From a bacterium (GTDB lineage Bacteria > Bdellovibrionota > Bacteriovoracia > Bacteriovoracales > Bacteriovoracaceae), in assembly GCA_030425045.1 (NCBI GenBank), contig JAUHVL010000002.1, forward strand, positions 181,066 to 245,065: a stretch of 64,000 bases of DNA, read 5' to 3'. Both the position numbers and the translations under genes were made by a program. This document shows positions 53,709 to 62,523 of this stretch, piece by piece. Under the pieces are notes generated by a model, which did no database searches, had not been told where the DNA came from, and was given only the letters and a program-made list of their open reading frames with translations. How positions within the stretch are numbered: position 1 is the stretch's first letter; every line of letters starts with the position of its first letter.

Positions 53709-55151
53709 TTAAATCCTATTGATGTCACAAGGGGTTTTTTGATAAACGCTAAAATAATCTAAAAGAGTATGCATCGCCGTTAGATTAGTTTGAATTTCAT
53801 CGAGTTTACTTTGAAAATAACTTTCTTCTTCTTGAATAATATCAGTCGCCGAAAGTCTCGCTTGGCGATATTTCTTACGGCTAACTTTTAAAGATTTTTC
53901 TAAAAAACTGGAGTTAAGTTTTTGTGTTTTAAGAGCCTCAAAAAGATGTCCTATCGTATACTTAATTTGATGATGATAAGTTTTAATCTTTGCCATTTGT
54001 TCTTTTCTGGTGGCCTCAGACATAATCCGATTTATTTCACCTTGAATTTTTTCATTTTTCTTTTTTTGACTACCGAGCGGAATGTTGAGTTGGAGACCAA
54101 CAGTATAACGACGTTGACGATTATCTTGAAAATCATCAAAGGCAGGTGAGCTTCCCCCAACACCTCTTCCTAATGCTTCATAACTTCCCACGAGTTTAAC
54201 ATCAGCTCCGCTATGGGCCCCAATGATTCGGTTTCTAAGGGATTCTTCTTTATTGATAGCAGCGATCATTTCATCATAATAAGTGTTTTCAAAAGGGGAC
54301 TCTTTGGTTTGATTGATGACCAAACTACAGGCGTAGACTTTTTGAATCGTTTTATCGATATCATAGGGAGCGAGAGTTAAGTTCTCTTCAGCAAGACTGG
54401 GGACTAATTCCTTTAGTGACGTATAAAGAGCATCTTTTCGATACTCTAAACTAATAAGAGATGACTTTCGACTGGCCACCAAGGCTTGGTAACGAGCAAC
54501 TTCACCGCTATCGGCAACTTTATTTTTAAAGCGACGATTCACTTCGGCCAGTGACTTTTTCGCTGACTCTAAAAGTATGTTGGTAATATTGCGAGACTCA
54601 TTATTGGCCACTAGACTCCAATAAAGTTTACGAAGAGTATTTCTAAAACTAGCAACGTGAATTTTCTTTTGATAATTAGCTCGATCAGAAGTGGACTCAC
54701 TTAATTTAAGTTGATTGTGATCAATCCTTCCCAAAAAATTTCGATTAAGATCCATACTTAAATTAAAACCAGCTCCTTGTGTGGTGGCACTATCTAAAAA
54801 ATCGTTGGTAAAATTCTCCATAAAAACTTCACCTCCTAACTCAATACCTTTAGATAGTGCTTTTTTCACACCGAGCTTGTAGGCGTTTGCTCTTTGAGTA
54901 GTGGGCATAAAACTGATAAACGATTTTTCGTCAGAATTGGTATGAGTTCCTTGTCCATAAAGAGTGGGAATAAACTTTTCTTTGTAAGACTCATACTCCA
55001 AGCGAGATTGTAGTTGCGAGGCCTCAATTTTTTGCAAACCAGGTAATTGCTCTACTTTGAGCTGAATCAGCGACTCCTCAGTTATTTCAAGAGAATAGAC
55101 CATACTCGAAAAGAGAAATAACGCTAAGGTGTTGATAATATTAGTTTTCAT
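53709..55151 (-). CDS. TolC-like outer-membrane efflux channel
   Basis: 480 aa with a signal peptide (MKTNIINTLALFLFSSMVYS). Two TolC repeats, each with long helical segments (LPGLQKIEASQLQSRLEYESYKEKF and RKKYRQARLSATDIIQEEESYFQSKL, shown in part), ending in a helical tail. It forms the trimeric outer-membrane exit duct of RND pumps. It is first in the operon and is separated by only two bases from the RND gene. Note that the usual adaptor is missing from this operon. Confidence 0.9.
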   Translation of the reverse strand: MKTNIINTLALFLFSSMVYSLEITEESLIQLKVEQLPGLQKIEASQLQSRLEYESYKEKFIPTLYGQGTHTNSDEKSFISFMPTTQRANAYKLGVKKALSKGIELGGEVFMENFTNDFLDSATTQGAGFNLSMDLNRNFLGRIDHNQLKLSESTSDRANYQKKIHVASFRNTLRKLYWSLVANNESRNITNILLESAKKSLAEVNRRFKNKVADSGEVARYQALVASRKSSLISLEYRKDALYTSLKELVPSLAEENLTLAPYDIDKTIQKVYACSLVINQTKESPFENTYYDEMIAAINKEESLRNRIIGAHSGADVKLVGSYEALGRGVGGSSPAFDDFQDNRQRRYTVGLQLNIPLGSQKKKNEKIQGEINRIMSEATRKEQMAKIKTYHHQIKYTIGHLFEALKTQKLNSSFLEKSLKVSRKKYRQARLSATDIIQEEESYFQSKLDEIQTNLTAMHTLLDYFSVYQKTPCDINRI

Positions 55152-55162
55152 ACGATTGTCCT

Positions 55163-55182
55163 ATTCAAACGTTTGTTTGAAT
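55163..55182. promoter_or_regulatory. TetR-type operator, ATTCAAAC-GTTT-GTTTGAAT
   Basis: A perfect 8+8 palindrome with a four-base centre, 12 bases upstream of the tolC start codon, overlapping the leader or promoter. Its size and symmetry are typical of TetR-family operators. The tetR gene at the end of the operon would repress transcription by binding here. Confidence 0.72.
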
Positions 55183-55244
55183 TTAGACTAGACTTTGAAT
55201 GATTACAAGTAATTTTTGAAAATTTCTTTTTGTCTAAGTCAATG

Positions 55245-55427
55245 AAAAAACATCCCTGTTTTTAGACTCTCAGAATGCTCCCATCGTGGTCGCACCCACT
55301 GCGTGGGCAAGTTCTGAGTATCGATCAATCTTTAAACATTAATAGAAGTCTGAGATGGCCAAAACTTGCCCGTAGGGTCGGTCCAAGGATGGACCGATAT
55401 TGGTTATCTCAAAACATGGATGTTTTA
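55245..55427 (-). repeat. Structured dispersed repeat, copy 4 of 4
   Basis: On the minus strand: end arm AAAACATCCATGTTTT, module I (GATAACCAATA/TTTTGGCCATC, hairpin GGTCCATCCTTGGACC, CCCTACGGG), spacer, module II (CTCAGAA/TTCTGAG, hairpin CCCACGCAGTGGG, conserved GCGACCACGATGGGAGCAT), end arm AAAACAGGGATGTTTTT-like. It lies between the RDD-gene stop (55438) and the tolC start (55151), in the orientation of the RDD gene. Confidence 0.88.
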
Positions 55428-55437
55428 TTTTTTTTGA

Positions 55438-55953
55438 TTAAGCGCTTAACTTTTGATCTTCACTCGATTCAACAGGTCTATGATACTTCTCTTTCGAGTC
55501 ACTAAAGTGAAGAACCACCGTTTGTGAAATCATATCCGCGAGACTTTTTCTTTCGGTATTAAAAAGGGGAAAGGACATGGGAAGAATCAATAAATAGCTT
55601 ACCGTCGAAACAGTTGCTCTGGTAATACTTTGCCAAATGCAAGGAGCTCCCTCATCACTAGGAGAATATACCTCAAGGCCCATGACCATCTTGCCAAGTG
55701 TTTTTCCTGAAGTCGCATAAATACTAATAAAAAAATATGACCAAAAACTGAGTAGCATCAGAGGTAGTTCCACGGAGCGAATATTAGATTTCAACATAAA
55801 TTGCGCGCTATCAGACAGCGAAAATAAATAGGCATTCACAAAACCTAGGTAGCTTATAATAAGTGCTTTTTGAATGAGAGCGATAGCAAAGAGGTCGATG
55901 CCAAAGGCATAAAACCTCGCGCGAAGTTGATTAATCTTTAAGCTTAATTTCAT
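55438..55953 (-). CDS. RDD-family membrane protein
   Basis: 171 aa. The RDD domain is recognisable: Arg in INQLRARFYAFGIDLFAIALIQ, then TM segments with the conserved GKTLGKMVMGLEVYS and a TM near IWQSITRATVSTVSYLLILP. Two to four TM helices. The C-terminal tail is polar. RDD proteins are of unclear function, with some linked to Na+/H+ exchange or compatible-solute adaptation. The gene starts 23 bases inside the end of the lipoprotein gene. Confidence 0.85.
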   Translation of the reverse strand: MKLSLKINQLRARFYAFGIDLFAIALIQKALIISYLGFVNAYLFSLSDSAQFMLKSNIRSVELPLMLLSFWSYFFISIYATSGKTLGKMVMGLEVYSPSDEGAPCIWQSITRATVSTVSYLLILPMSFPLFNTERKSLADMISQTVVLHFSDSKEKYHRPVESSEDQKLSA

Positions 55954-56377
55954 CGAGATCCACTTCCTCTTCTAGTGTGACAGGAAGAATATTAGTGATA
56001 TGGCATGGACCTTTCTTTTTTTCTTCAACAAGGTAAGCATAAAGATAGGGGTCACCATTTTTTCTAGTTTTAACGAGGTAAACATAAACGGGTTTTTTAT
56101 GATTACTCCAAACCATAGAATTTAAAATCATTTTATCTTTACCGTTTATAAGTGCTTCAGGAATTCTTTTGATCTTTTCAACGTCGTGATAGATATGTCC
56201 TTTTTTGGCCACCATATCCACATGCTGCTGGCATTTGGCATTCGACTTAACGGAAGCGAGTGATCGCTCAGATTTTTTTCTTGCATAGGGAGAACTTTCA
56301 GGGCGAGAGCAAGAATTACCTAGTAAAAGCGTGCAAACACCTGAAATCATCACAATTAATTTTGTATAATCACTCAT
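55931..56377 (-). CDS. Putative lipoprotein
   Basis: 148 aa with a signal and lipobox-like LLLGNSC (Cys about residue 23). The mature part is basic then acidic (EEEVDLDEIKLKD at the end) and contains a beta-like stretch MVWSNHKKPVYVYLVKTR. No family recognised. Its stop lies within the RDD gene start region (overlap of 23 bases), suggesting coupled translation. A periplasmic or outer-membrane location is inferred. Confidence 0.68.
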   Translation of the reverse strand: MSDYTKLIVMISGVCTLLLGNSCSRPESSPYARKKSERSLASVKSNAKCQQHVDMVAKKGHIYHDVEKIKRIPEALINGKDKMILNSMVWSNHKKPVYVYLVKTRKNGDPYLYAYLVEEKKKGPCHITNILPVTLEEEVDLDEIKLKD

Positions 56378-56618
56378 GCTGATCCTATCGGCAGTGGACC
56401 AAAGACTTTTAGCACTTTATTTAACTCCTTGAAATAATGGCACTTGACTGAAAAACAGGGCAGTGGACTCAAGTATGAAAAAGACTAATTTGGGATGTTT
56501 GAGTGCATTTTCAGTGATTTGAATGATTTTTATTTGCTTCACTTAATATAAGACACCTACCTGACGAGAAGTAGAGGTATAATATTAGCTAAGTAATTAG
56601 TTGTACGTTGGAGGAATT

Positions 56619-58760
56619 GTGAAAACGTCAAACCGTCTCTTTAAGAGACTTCGAAACTCACATGGTTTTTCAATGGCCGAGGTCATGGTCGCTGCCGGTA
56701 TGCTCGGTATCGTCTCTTTAGGTCTGATGAAAATGACAGAACAATCGACACAACAGCAAAAGAAAATCAAAACTGATTTTAATGTGACTTCTGTTTTTTA
56801 TCGATTAAACCAGGTGAATAAAAGTACTGACTCCTGTGAAAACACCTTAGGTGGTTTAAATATTACAGGGCTCGATGCAACTCCAACTCCAATCAATATT
56901 GTTCTTCGAGATAAAGACAATAATCCACTGATCTCTAACGGTGATACCGTTGGTTCGGGAAGTGGTGGTGCTGTTACCATTACCAATGTTCAAATCGTCG
57001 ACTCAAATCCAGACGTGGTGACCAGTGGGGGAGTTAATCCTTACGAACTAACCATTAGAGTTTTTATGACCTATGGAAAAGGCGCCAACTTAAAAAATCT
57101 CAATAAAGATTTAACAATGAACGTTTACGATAACGACGGAAACGGTATTATCAACTTCGCAACTGATAGTTGTGAAACCACGGCCGTAAATAAAGCCGCC
57201 AGTTGTGATATCTTAGGTGGTCGTTTAGAAACAGATCCGTTTGGAGTTGAACGTTGTACTAATATTGACGTCGCCAACGTGATCGGTGGTGTCGGTGTCG
57301 GTGAAAACCGTCATTTTGGTATCATGTCTCGTGGTGGAATTGGGATCACTGAAGATGCGGCCAACCACTACGATACTCCGGCCATCTATTGGAGTATGAC
57401 TCCGACCAATGCGTCTCCTTCAATTTTACAGGTGAAGGTTGACGATGATCGAAATCCTAATTCGAATGCCACAACAATAATGGAGATCGGTGCAAATCCT
57501 TCAGATGGGTCTAACTCAACCTTTACAACTTATGCCGACACTCAAACTTTTGCTAACAATGCAGGTGCGACTCGTTTAACAATTGATAGCAGTGGAAACA
57601 TAGGGGTTGGGACGTCGACACCGACCGAGCCGATTCACCTATTGGGAACCAGTGGTAATACCAGAGTATTATTTTCTGACTTGCAAGCTAATTCTATAGT
57701 TGCAACCCATTATCAAAATGATGCTAGGCAGTGGACAACAGGTGTTAGGGGTGATCTTAGTGATGCTTACTCAATTACAGACAGTACTTTGTCACAGCAC
57801 CGCCTTGTTATAAATAGCAGTGGGAATGTTGGTATTGGTACAACAAATCCGAATCGAAAGCTTTATGTGGATCAAGATGCTTCAGGATCAAATATCGCGA
57901 TGTTCTCTGGCGATGCTACATGGGGCTCTACAATTCAACTACATAACTCAACATCTGCATCAACTTGGAATATTATTACAGGGGGATCTGGATATCCAAA
58001 CTCAGGTGGACTAAACTTTCATAATGGAGCGAATAGGGTATCGATCACCCCAAGTGGGAGTGTCGGTATCGGAACAACTTCTCCTAATGGCGCTTTAGAA
58101 ATTATTGGTGGTCATGCTTTTCTTGTAAGAACAGCTGATCAAATTGGACGTGCGACTACTGCAGATTGTACAGCTGCTGGGCAAGGTGCTTGTCGGTTAG
58201 TAAATAGAGCTTGGGTCTATCGTACTCTTGCAGGAGCTATGAGTGATCAGTTAAATGCGGCACAAAGACAAAATATTGTAGAACATATCTTAAATACAAC
58301 AACTACTGGTGACTGGGCCAGTTTAAAAACTGATGTCAAAAATGATTTTTCTGTAACTCATAGCCCAGGTGAAGCCGGCTATACAGCTCCAGGTGGAACT
58401 ACAAGGTGTCCTTCAGGCCAGTTTGTCGATAGAATATTATATAATGGTTCAGGTCAGATTATTTATAGTTGTACAGCTCCAGCAACTTGTGACTCTAAAG
58501 AAAGCTGTGCCAACGTTTACGCAGGCTCTGGTGGACTCGGGAAGTTATGTGCAAGAACTGCTGCTGGGGTTTGGAAATGTGTTTCGGCTAACCAGAATAC
58601 GTGGCCTACCAGTTGTACAACAATTGTTTCTTCGGGAAGTGTGGCAACAGGTTGGAATTCTCTTTGTGATGGAAACCGAATGGTTCGTGGGGTGAATACG
58701 TACTCAAATGGACGAATTGAAATTCGTTGTTGTGTAAACAGAATTATGACCAACGAATAA
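56619..58760 (+). CDS. Prepilin-type protein with tail-fibre-like repeats
   Basis: 713 aa from the GTG at 56619, which has GGAGG four bases upstream. N-terminal prepilin signal (GFSMAEVMVAAGMLGIVSLG: Gly before Phe, Glu at +5, hydrophobic helix). The middle and end carry repeats with the GIGT motif as in phage or S74-type fibre proteins: GNIGVGTSTPTEPIHLLG, GNVGIGTTNPNRKLYVDQ and GSVGIGTTSPNGALEIIGG. The last ~120 residues are Cys-rich (CDSKESCANVY, CRLVNRAW, IRCCVN). A pilus-tip adhesin built on a pseudopilin is plausible. Confidence 0.82.
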   Translation: MKTSNRLFKRLRNSHGFSMAEVMVAAGMLGIVSLGLMKMTEQSTQQQKKIKTDFNVTSVFYRLNQVNKSTDSCENTLGGLNITGLDATPTPINIVLRDKDNNPLISNGDTVGSGSGGAVTITNVQIVDSNPDVVTSGGVNPYELTIRVFMTYGKGANLKNLNKDLTMNVYDNDGNGIINFATDSCETTAVNKAASCDILGGRLETDPFGVERCTNIDVANVIGGVGVGENRHFGIMSRGGIGITEDAANHYDTPAIYWSMTPTNASPSILQVKVDDDRNPNSNATTIMEIGANPSDGSNSTFTTYADTQTFANNAGATRLTIDSSGNIGVGTSTPTEPIHLLGTSGNTRVLFSDLQANSIVATHYQNDARQWTTGVRGDLSDAYSITDSTLSQHRLVINSSGNVGIGTTNPNRKLYVDQDASGSNIAMFSGDATWGSTIQLHNSTSASTWNIITGGSGYPNSGGLNFHNGANRVSITPSGSVGIGTTSPNGALEIIGGHAFLVRTADQIGRATTADCTAAGQGACRLVNRAWVYRTLAGAMSDQLNAAQRQNIVEHILNTTTTGDWASLKTDVKNDFSVTHSPGEAGYTAPGGTTRCPSGQFVDRILYNGSGQIIYSCTAPATCDSKESCANVYAGSGGLGKLCARTAAGVWKCVSANQNTWPTSCTTIVSSGSVATGWNSLCDGNRMVRGVNTYSNGRIEIRCCVNRIMTNE

Positions 58761-58785
58761 GACGATTTTTTAAAATTAAAGTATC

Positions 58786-60609
58786 ATGGATGATAGACTG
58801 ATAAAAATATTAAAAGAGGGGTCGCTTTCAGCGGCCCTTTCTAAAATTCTTACCTGCCTTTTTCTACTTTATATTCTTTTGACAACCTTTTCTTATTTTG
58901 AGCCGCAGCTATTTCAAGATTGGTATACTAAAAGCCTCAAATCTTTTGGGCTCATGAACCTCTCTGTAGAAAATGCCTATCTCTATAGTGTTGATCCTGT
59001 GAGAAATGTGGTGATGAGAATGTTTAAGCTCGATTGGGTTTACGGTATGTGGAGTTTTAATATTTCACTTTATCTGTTGGTGGGCATTCTCGTCTTTTTC
59101 ATTTTTAGAAGAAAAGTACTATCTCATCAAAGTATATTAGATCAATTCACATTCACGTTTCTCATTCTATTAAATATTAGTTTTATTCGTTTAAACCATG
59201 GCAGCCAAAATGTCTCGGTATTGCTAGGAGTGGCGTTTTTTTTAGCTTGGCAAACTCTAGTGCTTTATTTTCCGAATTATAAAAAAATCTTTTCAGCTCT
59301 TTTAATTATGCCCTCTCTTTGTAATCTCTTACTTTTTCCCCTGTCTCTTTATGGCGCTCTTACTTATTATAAAAGAGAAGGAAGTCTTTTAGATAAAGCT
59401 CTTTCTGGGTTACTGATTTTAGGTTCTTTATTTCTTCCTTTTTGGCATAAAAGCTTTCTTCTCTCAAAAGACTATTTTTATTTTCTCGGTAATCCGGTAG
59501 AGCTAAGCTCTTATTTGAATTTTTCTGAATCTGCATTAAGTTTAAAATATAATGTGATTGGTCTTATTGGTGCTATGGGAAAAGTGGTCTTTCCTGTTGG
59601 GATGAGACAATTTTATCTCAATTTATCGACACCCGATATTTTAGGTTTATGTTTTGTTCTGATATTGATTTTTTATCCTTGTTATAAATTATACCGAGAT
59701 AAGGAAACTCAAAAGTCTCAAATTATTTTGCTTTTATTTTTGATAGTCACCAGTTTGATTTGGCCTCTCGTTTATCGAAATATTTATGTTCATGATAAAA
59801 TCTCTAGTTTTCATACCACGGCAACCGTTTTTTATCAGGGGATGAATAGTGATGATCTTATCGCTTTTTATATTCTTTCTTTTTTTCCGCTATTTTTTTA
59901 TGCTTCCAAGTTAAAGACACTGTCGAGATTGATCACTCTATTCTTTCTGGTGGCTCAAGTTTATTTTGTCGGTTCTATGGCCCCCCATCTTTTTAAAACA
60001 GAGTCTTATCTAAAATCACAGCTGACTTATGAACGTGATCATGAAGTTTTAAACTTGGCTTATCTTTTTTATGCCAATGAAAGTAAAGATAGTGAGCGAA
60101 TTAATCAAAATAGAACTTATAAATACAAAGTGATAACGGATCGAAGTAAAAATGAAAAAATCAGAATGCTAGGCATTTTTCTTTTTGGCAGCCTTCTTCC
60201 TAAAGATCATCCGCTTAATCATTACCAACTTGAGGTGAAATACTTAGAGGATGCCGGTTTTCATCCCTGGCTGATGTTAGATATCTATTTATATTATCAG
60301 CATTATACCAAGCTAAAAGATGCTGAGTACCGCTTTATTAATAATGAAAAAATGAGCAGTTTTTTAAGAACAAAAGCCAAAGATTTTGCGTTAATTAAAA
60401 AAAATCATACCTATTGGGAGTCTCTTTTCTTTTTAGGTGAGGAGAGTATGCTGAAAAAAGAAAAAGACGATGCGATCAATTTCTTTATTTTATCGTTTTA
60501 TTACGCTCAAAATAAAAAGCAGAAAAACAAGTCTCTTAGAAGTTTAGCATTATTAACGGAGATTCCCATTGAAGATCTGGTGAAAAGTAAACTGGGGAAT
60601 AATGAATAA
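58786..60609 (+). CDS. Polytopic membrane protein, possible GT-C-like or envelope assembly protein
   Basis: 607 aa with about ten to eleven TM segments in the first two thirds and a soluble helical C-terminus with TPR-like helices (DAINFFILSFYYAQNKKQ). It has no clear catalytic motif. It overlaps the next gene by eight bases, so the two are coupled. The pair is of the same layout (membrane domain plus helical repeats at the C-terminus) and follows the prepilin gene by 26 bases, which suggests a shared transcript for pilin glycosylation or assembly; this is inference. Confidence 0.7.
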   Translation: MDDRLIKILKEGSLSAALSKILTCLFLLYILLTTFSYFEPQLFQDWYTKSLKSFGLMNLSVENAYLYSVDPVRNVVMRMFKLDWVYGMWSFNISLYLLVGILVFFIFRRKVLSHQSILDQFTFTFLILLNISFIRLNHGSQNVSVLLGVAFFLAWQTLVLYFPNYKKIFSALLIMPSLCNLLLFPLSLYGALTYYKREGSLLDKALSGLLILGSLFLPFWHKSFLLSKDYFYFLGNPVELSSYLNFSESALSLKYNVIGLIGAMGKVVFPVGMRQFYLNLSTPDILGLCFVLILIFYPCYKLYRDKETQKSQIILLLFLIVTSLIWPLVYRNIYVHDKISSFHTTATVFYQGMNSDDLIAFYILSFFPLFFYASKLKTLSRLITLFFLVAQVYFVGSMAPHLFKTESYLKSQLTYERDHEVLNLAYLFYANESKDSERINQNRTYKYKVITDRSKNEKIRMLGIFLFGSLLPKDHPLNHYQLEVKYLEDAGFHPWLMLDIYLYYQHYTKLKDAEYRFINNEKMSSFLRTKAKDFALIKKNHTYWESLFFLGEESMLKKEKDDAINFFILSFYYAQNKKQKNKSLRSLALLTEIPIEDLVKSKLGNNE

Positions 60610-62500
60610 GTTTTTTAAATTAAAAAATATTCAACTAAAAAGTCAGTTTTATGATTATATTACCTTTATTATAGTGTTAGGCTTTTCTCTTTATGCGATG
60701 ACCATTCATTACGACTGGTTTATTTTTGATGATTCTCTTCATATCTTAGATAACGATAATATTAAAGATATAAGTTTCTCAGGCTTTCTTCATTTTTGGA
60801 CAGACGCCTCTTCAAAAATCCCTATTACGTATCACGTGTGGCAAATCCTGACGGCCATTTTTGGTCACGCCGATCCCGCTCCTTTTCGTTTTGTTAATAT
60901 CTTATTTCATTGTTTTAATACTATTTTACTTTATTATTTTATTCAAAAGCTTTGGAGTATTCTTAAAAAGGAAAACTCACTTGAGAAAATTTACCTTCCA
61001 GCTTTTTTTGGTTCTCTATTTTTTTTGATTCATCCGGTTCAGGTTGAAAGTGTCGTTTGGATATCATCTCTTAAAGGTGTACTGAGCACTTTCTTTTCTC
61101 TGGTCTCCCTTTGTCTCTATCTCAAAACAATTGAAAGACCCAAAAGGCTTATTCTTTATTTATCATTGATAACATTGTCTTTAGGGCTTGCCGTTTTAAG
61201 TAAACCTTCAGCGGTAACCTTACCGCTCCTTTATATCCTTTTGGATCTCTATTTATTTAAGGTGCCTTTGAAGTTCTCACTACTTAAAAATACTCATCTC
61301 GCTTTTATTGGGCTGATCTTTGCTGTACTGCAAATTGTTGAATACACCTCAGGACGCTCTGGTATTGACCATGCTTGGTATAAACAGCTTGTGATGATTC
61401 CTTCAAGTATTTCAAAATATCTTCAGTTGGTCTTTTATCCTGTGAATTTAAAATTTAATTATGGTTATAACTACGATTGGATTACAGAGATTTTAAAAAC
61501 AGATCACTTTACTCTTCGAGTTCATCTTATCTTTGCTCTTCTTTTTTTCTGGCTGATTATTTTGTTTACCTTTTTGAAAAAGGGCAGGTTTAAACTTATT
61601 GGTTTCTCGCTTCTCTTTTTTATTATTTCGATTTCTGTTAATGTTGGTTTTGTCTATTACGGTTTTATGAATATCTCAACTGTGGCCGATCGTTATTTAT
61701 ACTTTCCCATCATTGGCTTTTCAATTCTAGTTGCCTTCATGGTTGATTATATAAAGCCTCTTTTTCATAAGTACTATTATATGTTGATGAGTGGTCTTTT
61801 TGCCGTTTTAGTATTTTTTACCATAAACCAAAACAAGAGCTGGAATAAGCAAGAGAGAATTAGTAATGCCACGATTCAAGAATTTGGTAATGTTCATATT
61901 TCACTAGTGGAGCCTCTGATTGGTGATTTGATAAATAATAATGAAATAAAAAAAGCGTTTGAGCTCTTTGTTTCTTCTCATAAAAAATTACCTGACCAAG
62001 GTGAAAACTTTGCTCGAGAATTACTCGATGTTTTTGCTGAAAAAAAATTAGTAGAAATGGGAGATGCTCTTATCGATATTGCAGGCATTAATTTCATTAA
62101 ATTAGAGAGTCGAGATATCGTCGATTTCTATATCGAGTCGGGGCAGTTTTTAAAGGCCAGACATTATATTGAAAAAAATAAAGAGGACTTTGCTAGAATC
62201 GATTATAAGAATTTTAATGATCGATTAAAACATCAATGGTTCGAGACTCGTTTTATGGCCGCAAAAACCTATATTCAAATCTTGAGTGAGTATAATCAAT
62301 TAGAGATCGCCTTGAAATTTTTGGAAAAAGAAGAGCTCTTTTATCTCGATCATCATTTTAATGAATGGTCGTTAGGGCAACTGCGTCAACTTAAAGATGA
62401 GACCATTAAAAAAGAAAAACTCCGTTCTGCCCTGAAAGAAGCGCTGAAAAACCCCAGTAAAGTTGACAAGGTTGAGGCGTTACTGAAATCCTATCAATAG
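60602..62500 (+). CDS. GT-C-type membrane glycosyltransferase-like protein with helical repeats
   Basis: 632 aa. The N-terminus has FIFDDSLHILDNDNI, and the first luminal loop holds the acidic pair of GT-C enzymes (DD). It also carries HPVQVESVVWISSLKG, typical of the TMTC/PMT-like membrane proteins with TPR ends. About eleven TM segments are followed by a helical repeat region (residues 430-632). Members transfer mannose or other sugars to exported proteins from lipid-linked donors. Start overlaps the preceding gene by eight bases. A role in glycosylating the adjacent pilin is a reasonable but unproven guess. Confidence 0.78.
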   Translation: MNKFFKLKNIQLKSQFYDYITFIIVLGFSLYAMTIHYDWFIFDDSLHILDNDNIKDISFSGFLHFWTDASSKIPITYHVWQILTAIFGHADPAPFRFVNILFHCFNTILLYYFIQKLWSILKKENSLEKIYLPAFFGSLFFLIHPVQVESVVWISSLKGVLSTFFSLVSLCLYLKTIERPKRLILYLSLITLSLGLAVLSKPSAVTLPLLYILLDLYLFKVPLKFSLLKNTHLAFIGLIFAVLQIVEYTSGRSGIDHAWYKQLVMIPSSISKYLQLVFYPVNLKFNYGYNYDWITEILKTDHFTLRVHLIFALLFFWLIILFTFLKKGRFKLIGFSLLFFIISISVNVGFVYYGFMNISTVADRYLYFPIIGFSILVAFMVDYIKPLFHKYYYMLMSGLFAVLVFFTINQNKSWNKQERISNATIQEFGNVHISLVEPLIGDLINNNEIKKAFELFVSSHKKLPDQGENFARELLDVFAEKKLVEMGDALIDIAGINFIKLESRDIVDFYIESGQFLKARHYIEKNKEDFARIDYKNFNDRLKHQWFETRFMAAKTYIQILSEYNQLEIALKFLEKEELFYLDHHFNEWSLGQLRQLKDETIKKEKLRSALKEALKNPSKVDKVEALLKSYQ

Positions 62501-62523
62501 AAAATCCTCTTTAGTGATGCATT

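Noticed and set aside
25712..55427. Insertion sequence for the four-copy repeat
   Set aside because: No transposase in any copy and no obvious target-site duplication, so it is not called an IS element.
57590..58090. Direct DNA repeats in the prepilin as CRISPR-like array
   Set aside because: The three GIGT motifs are protein-level repeats inside an open frame with unequal spacing; not a CRISPR.
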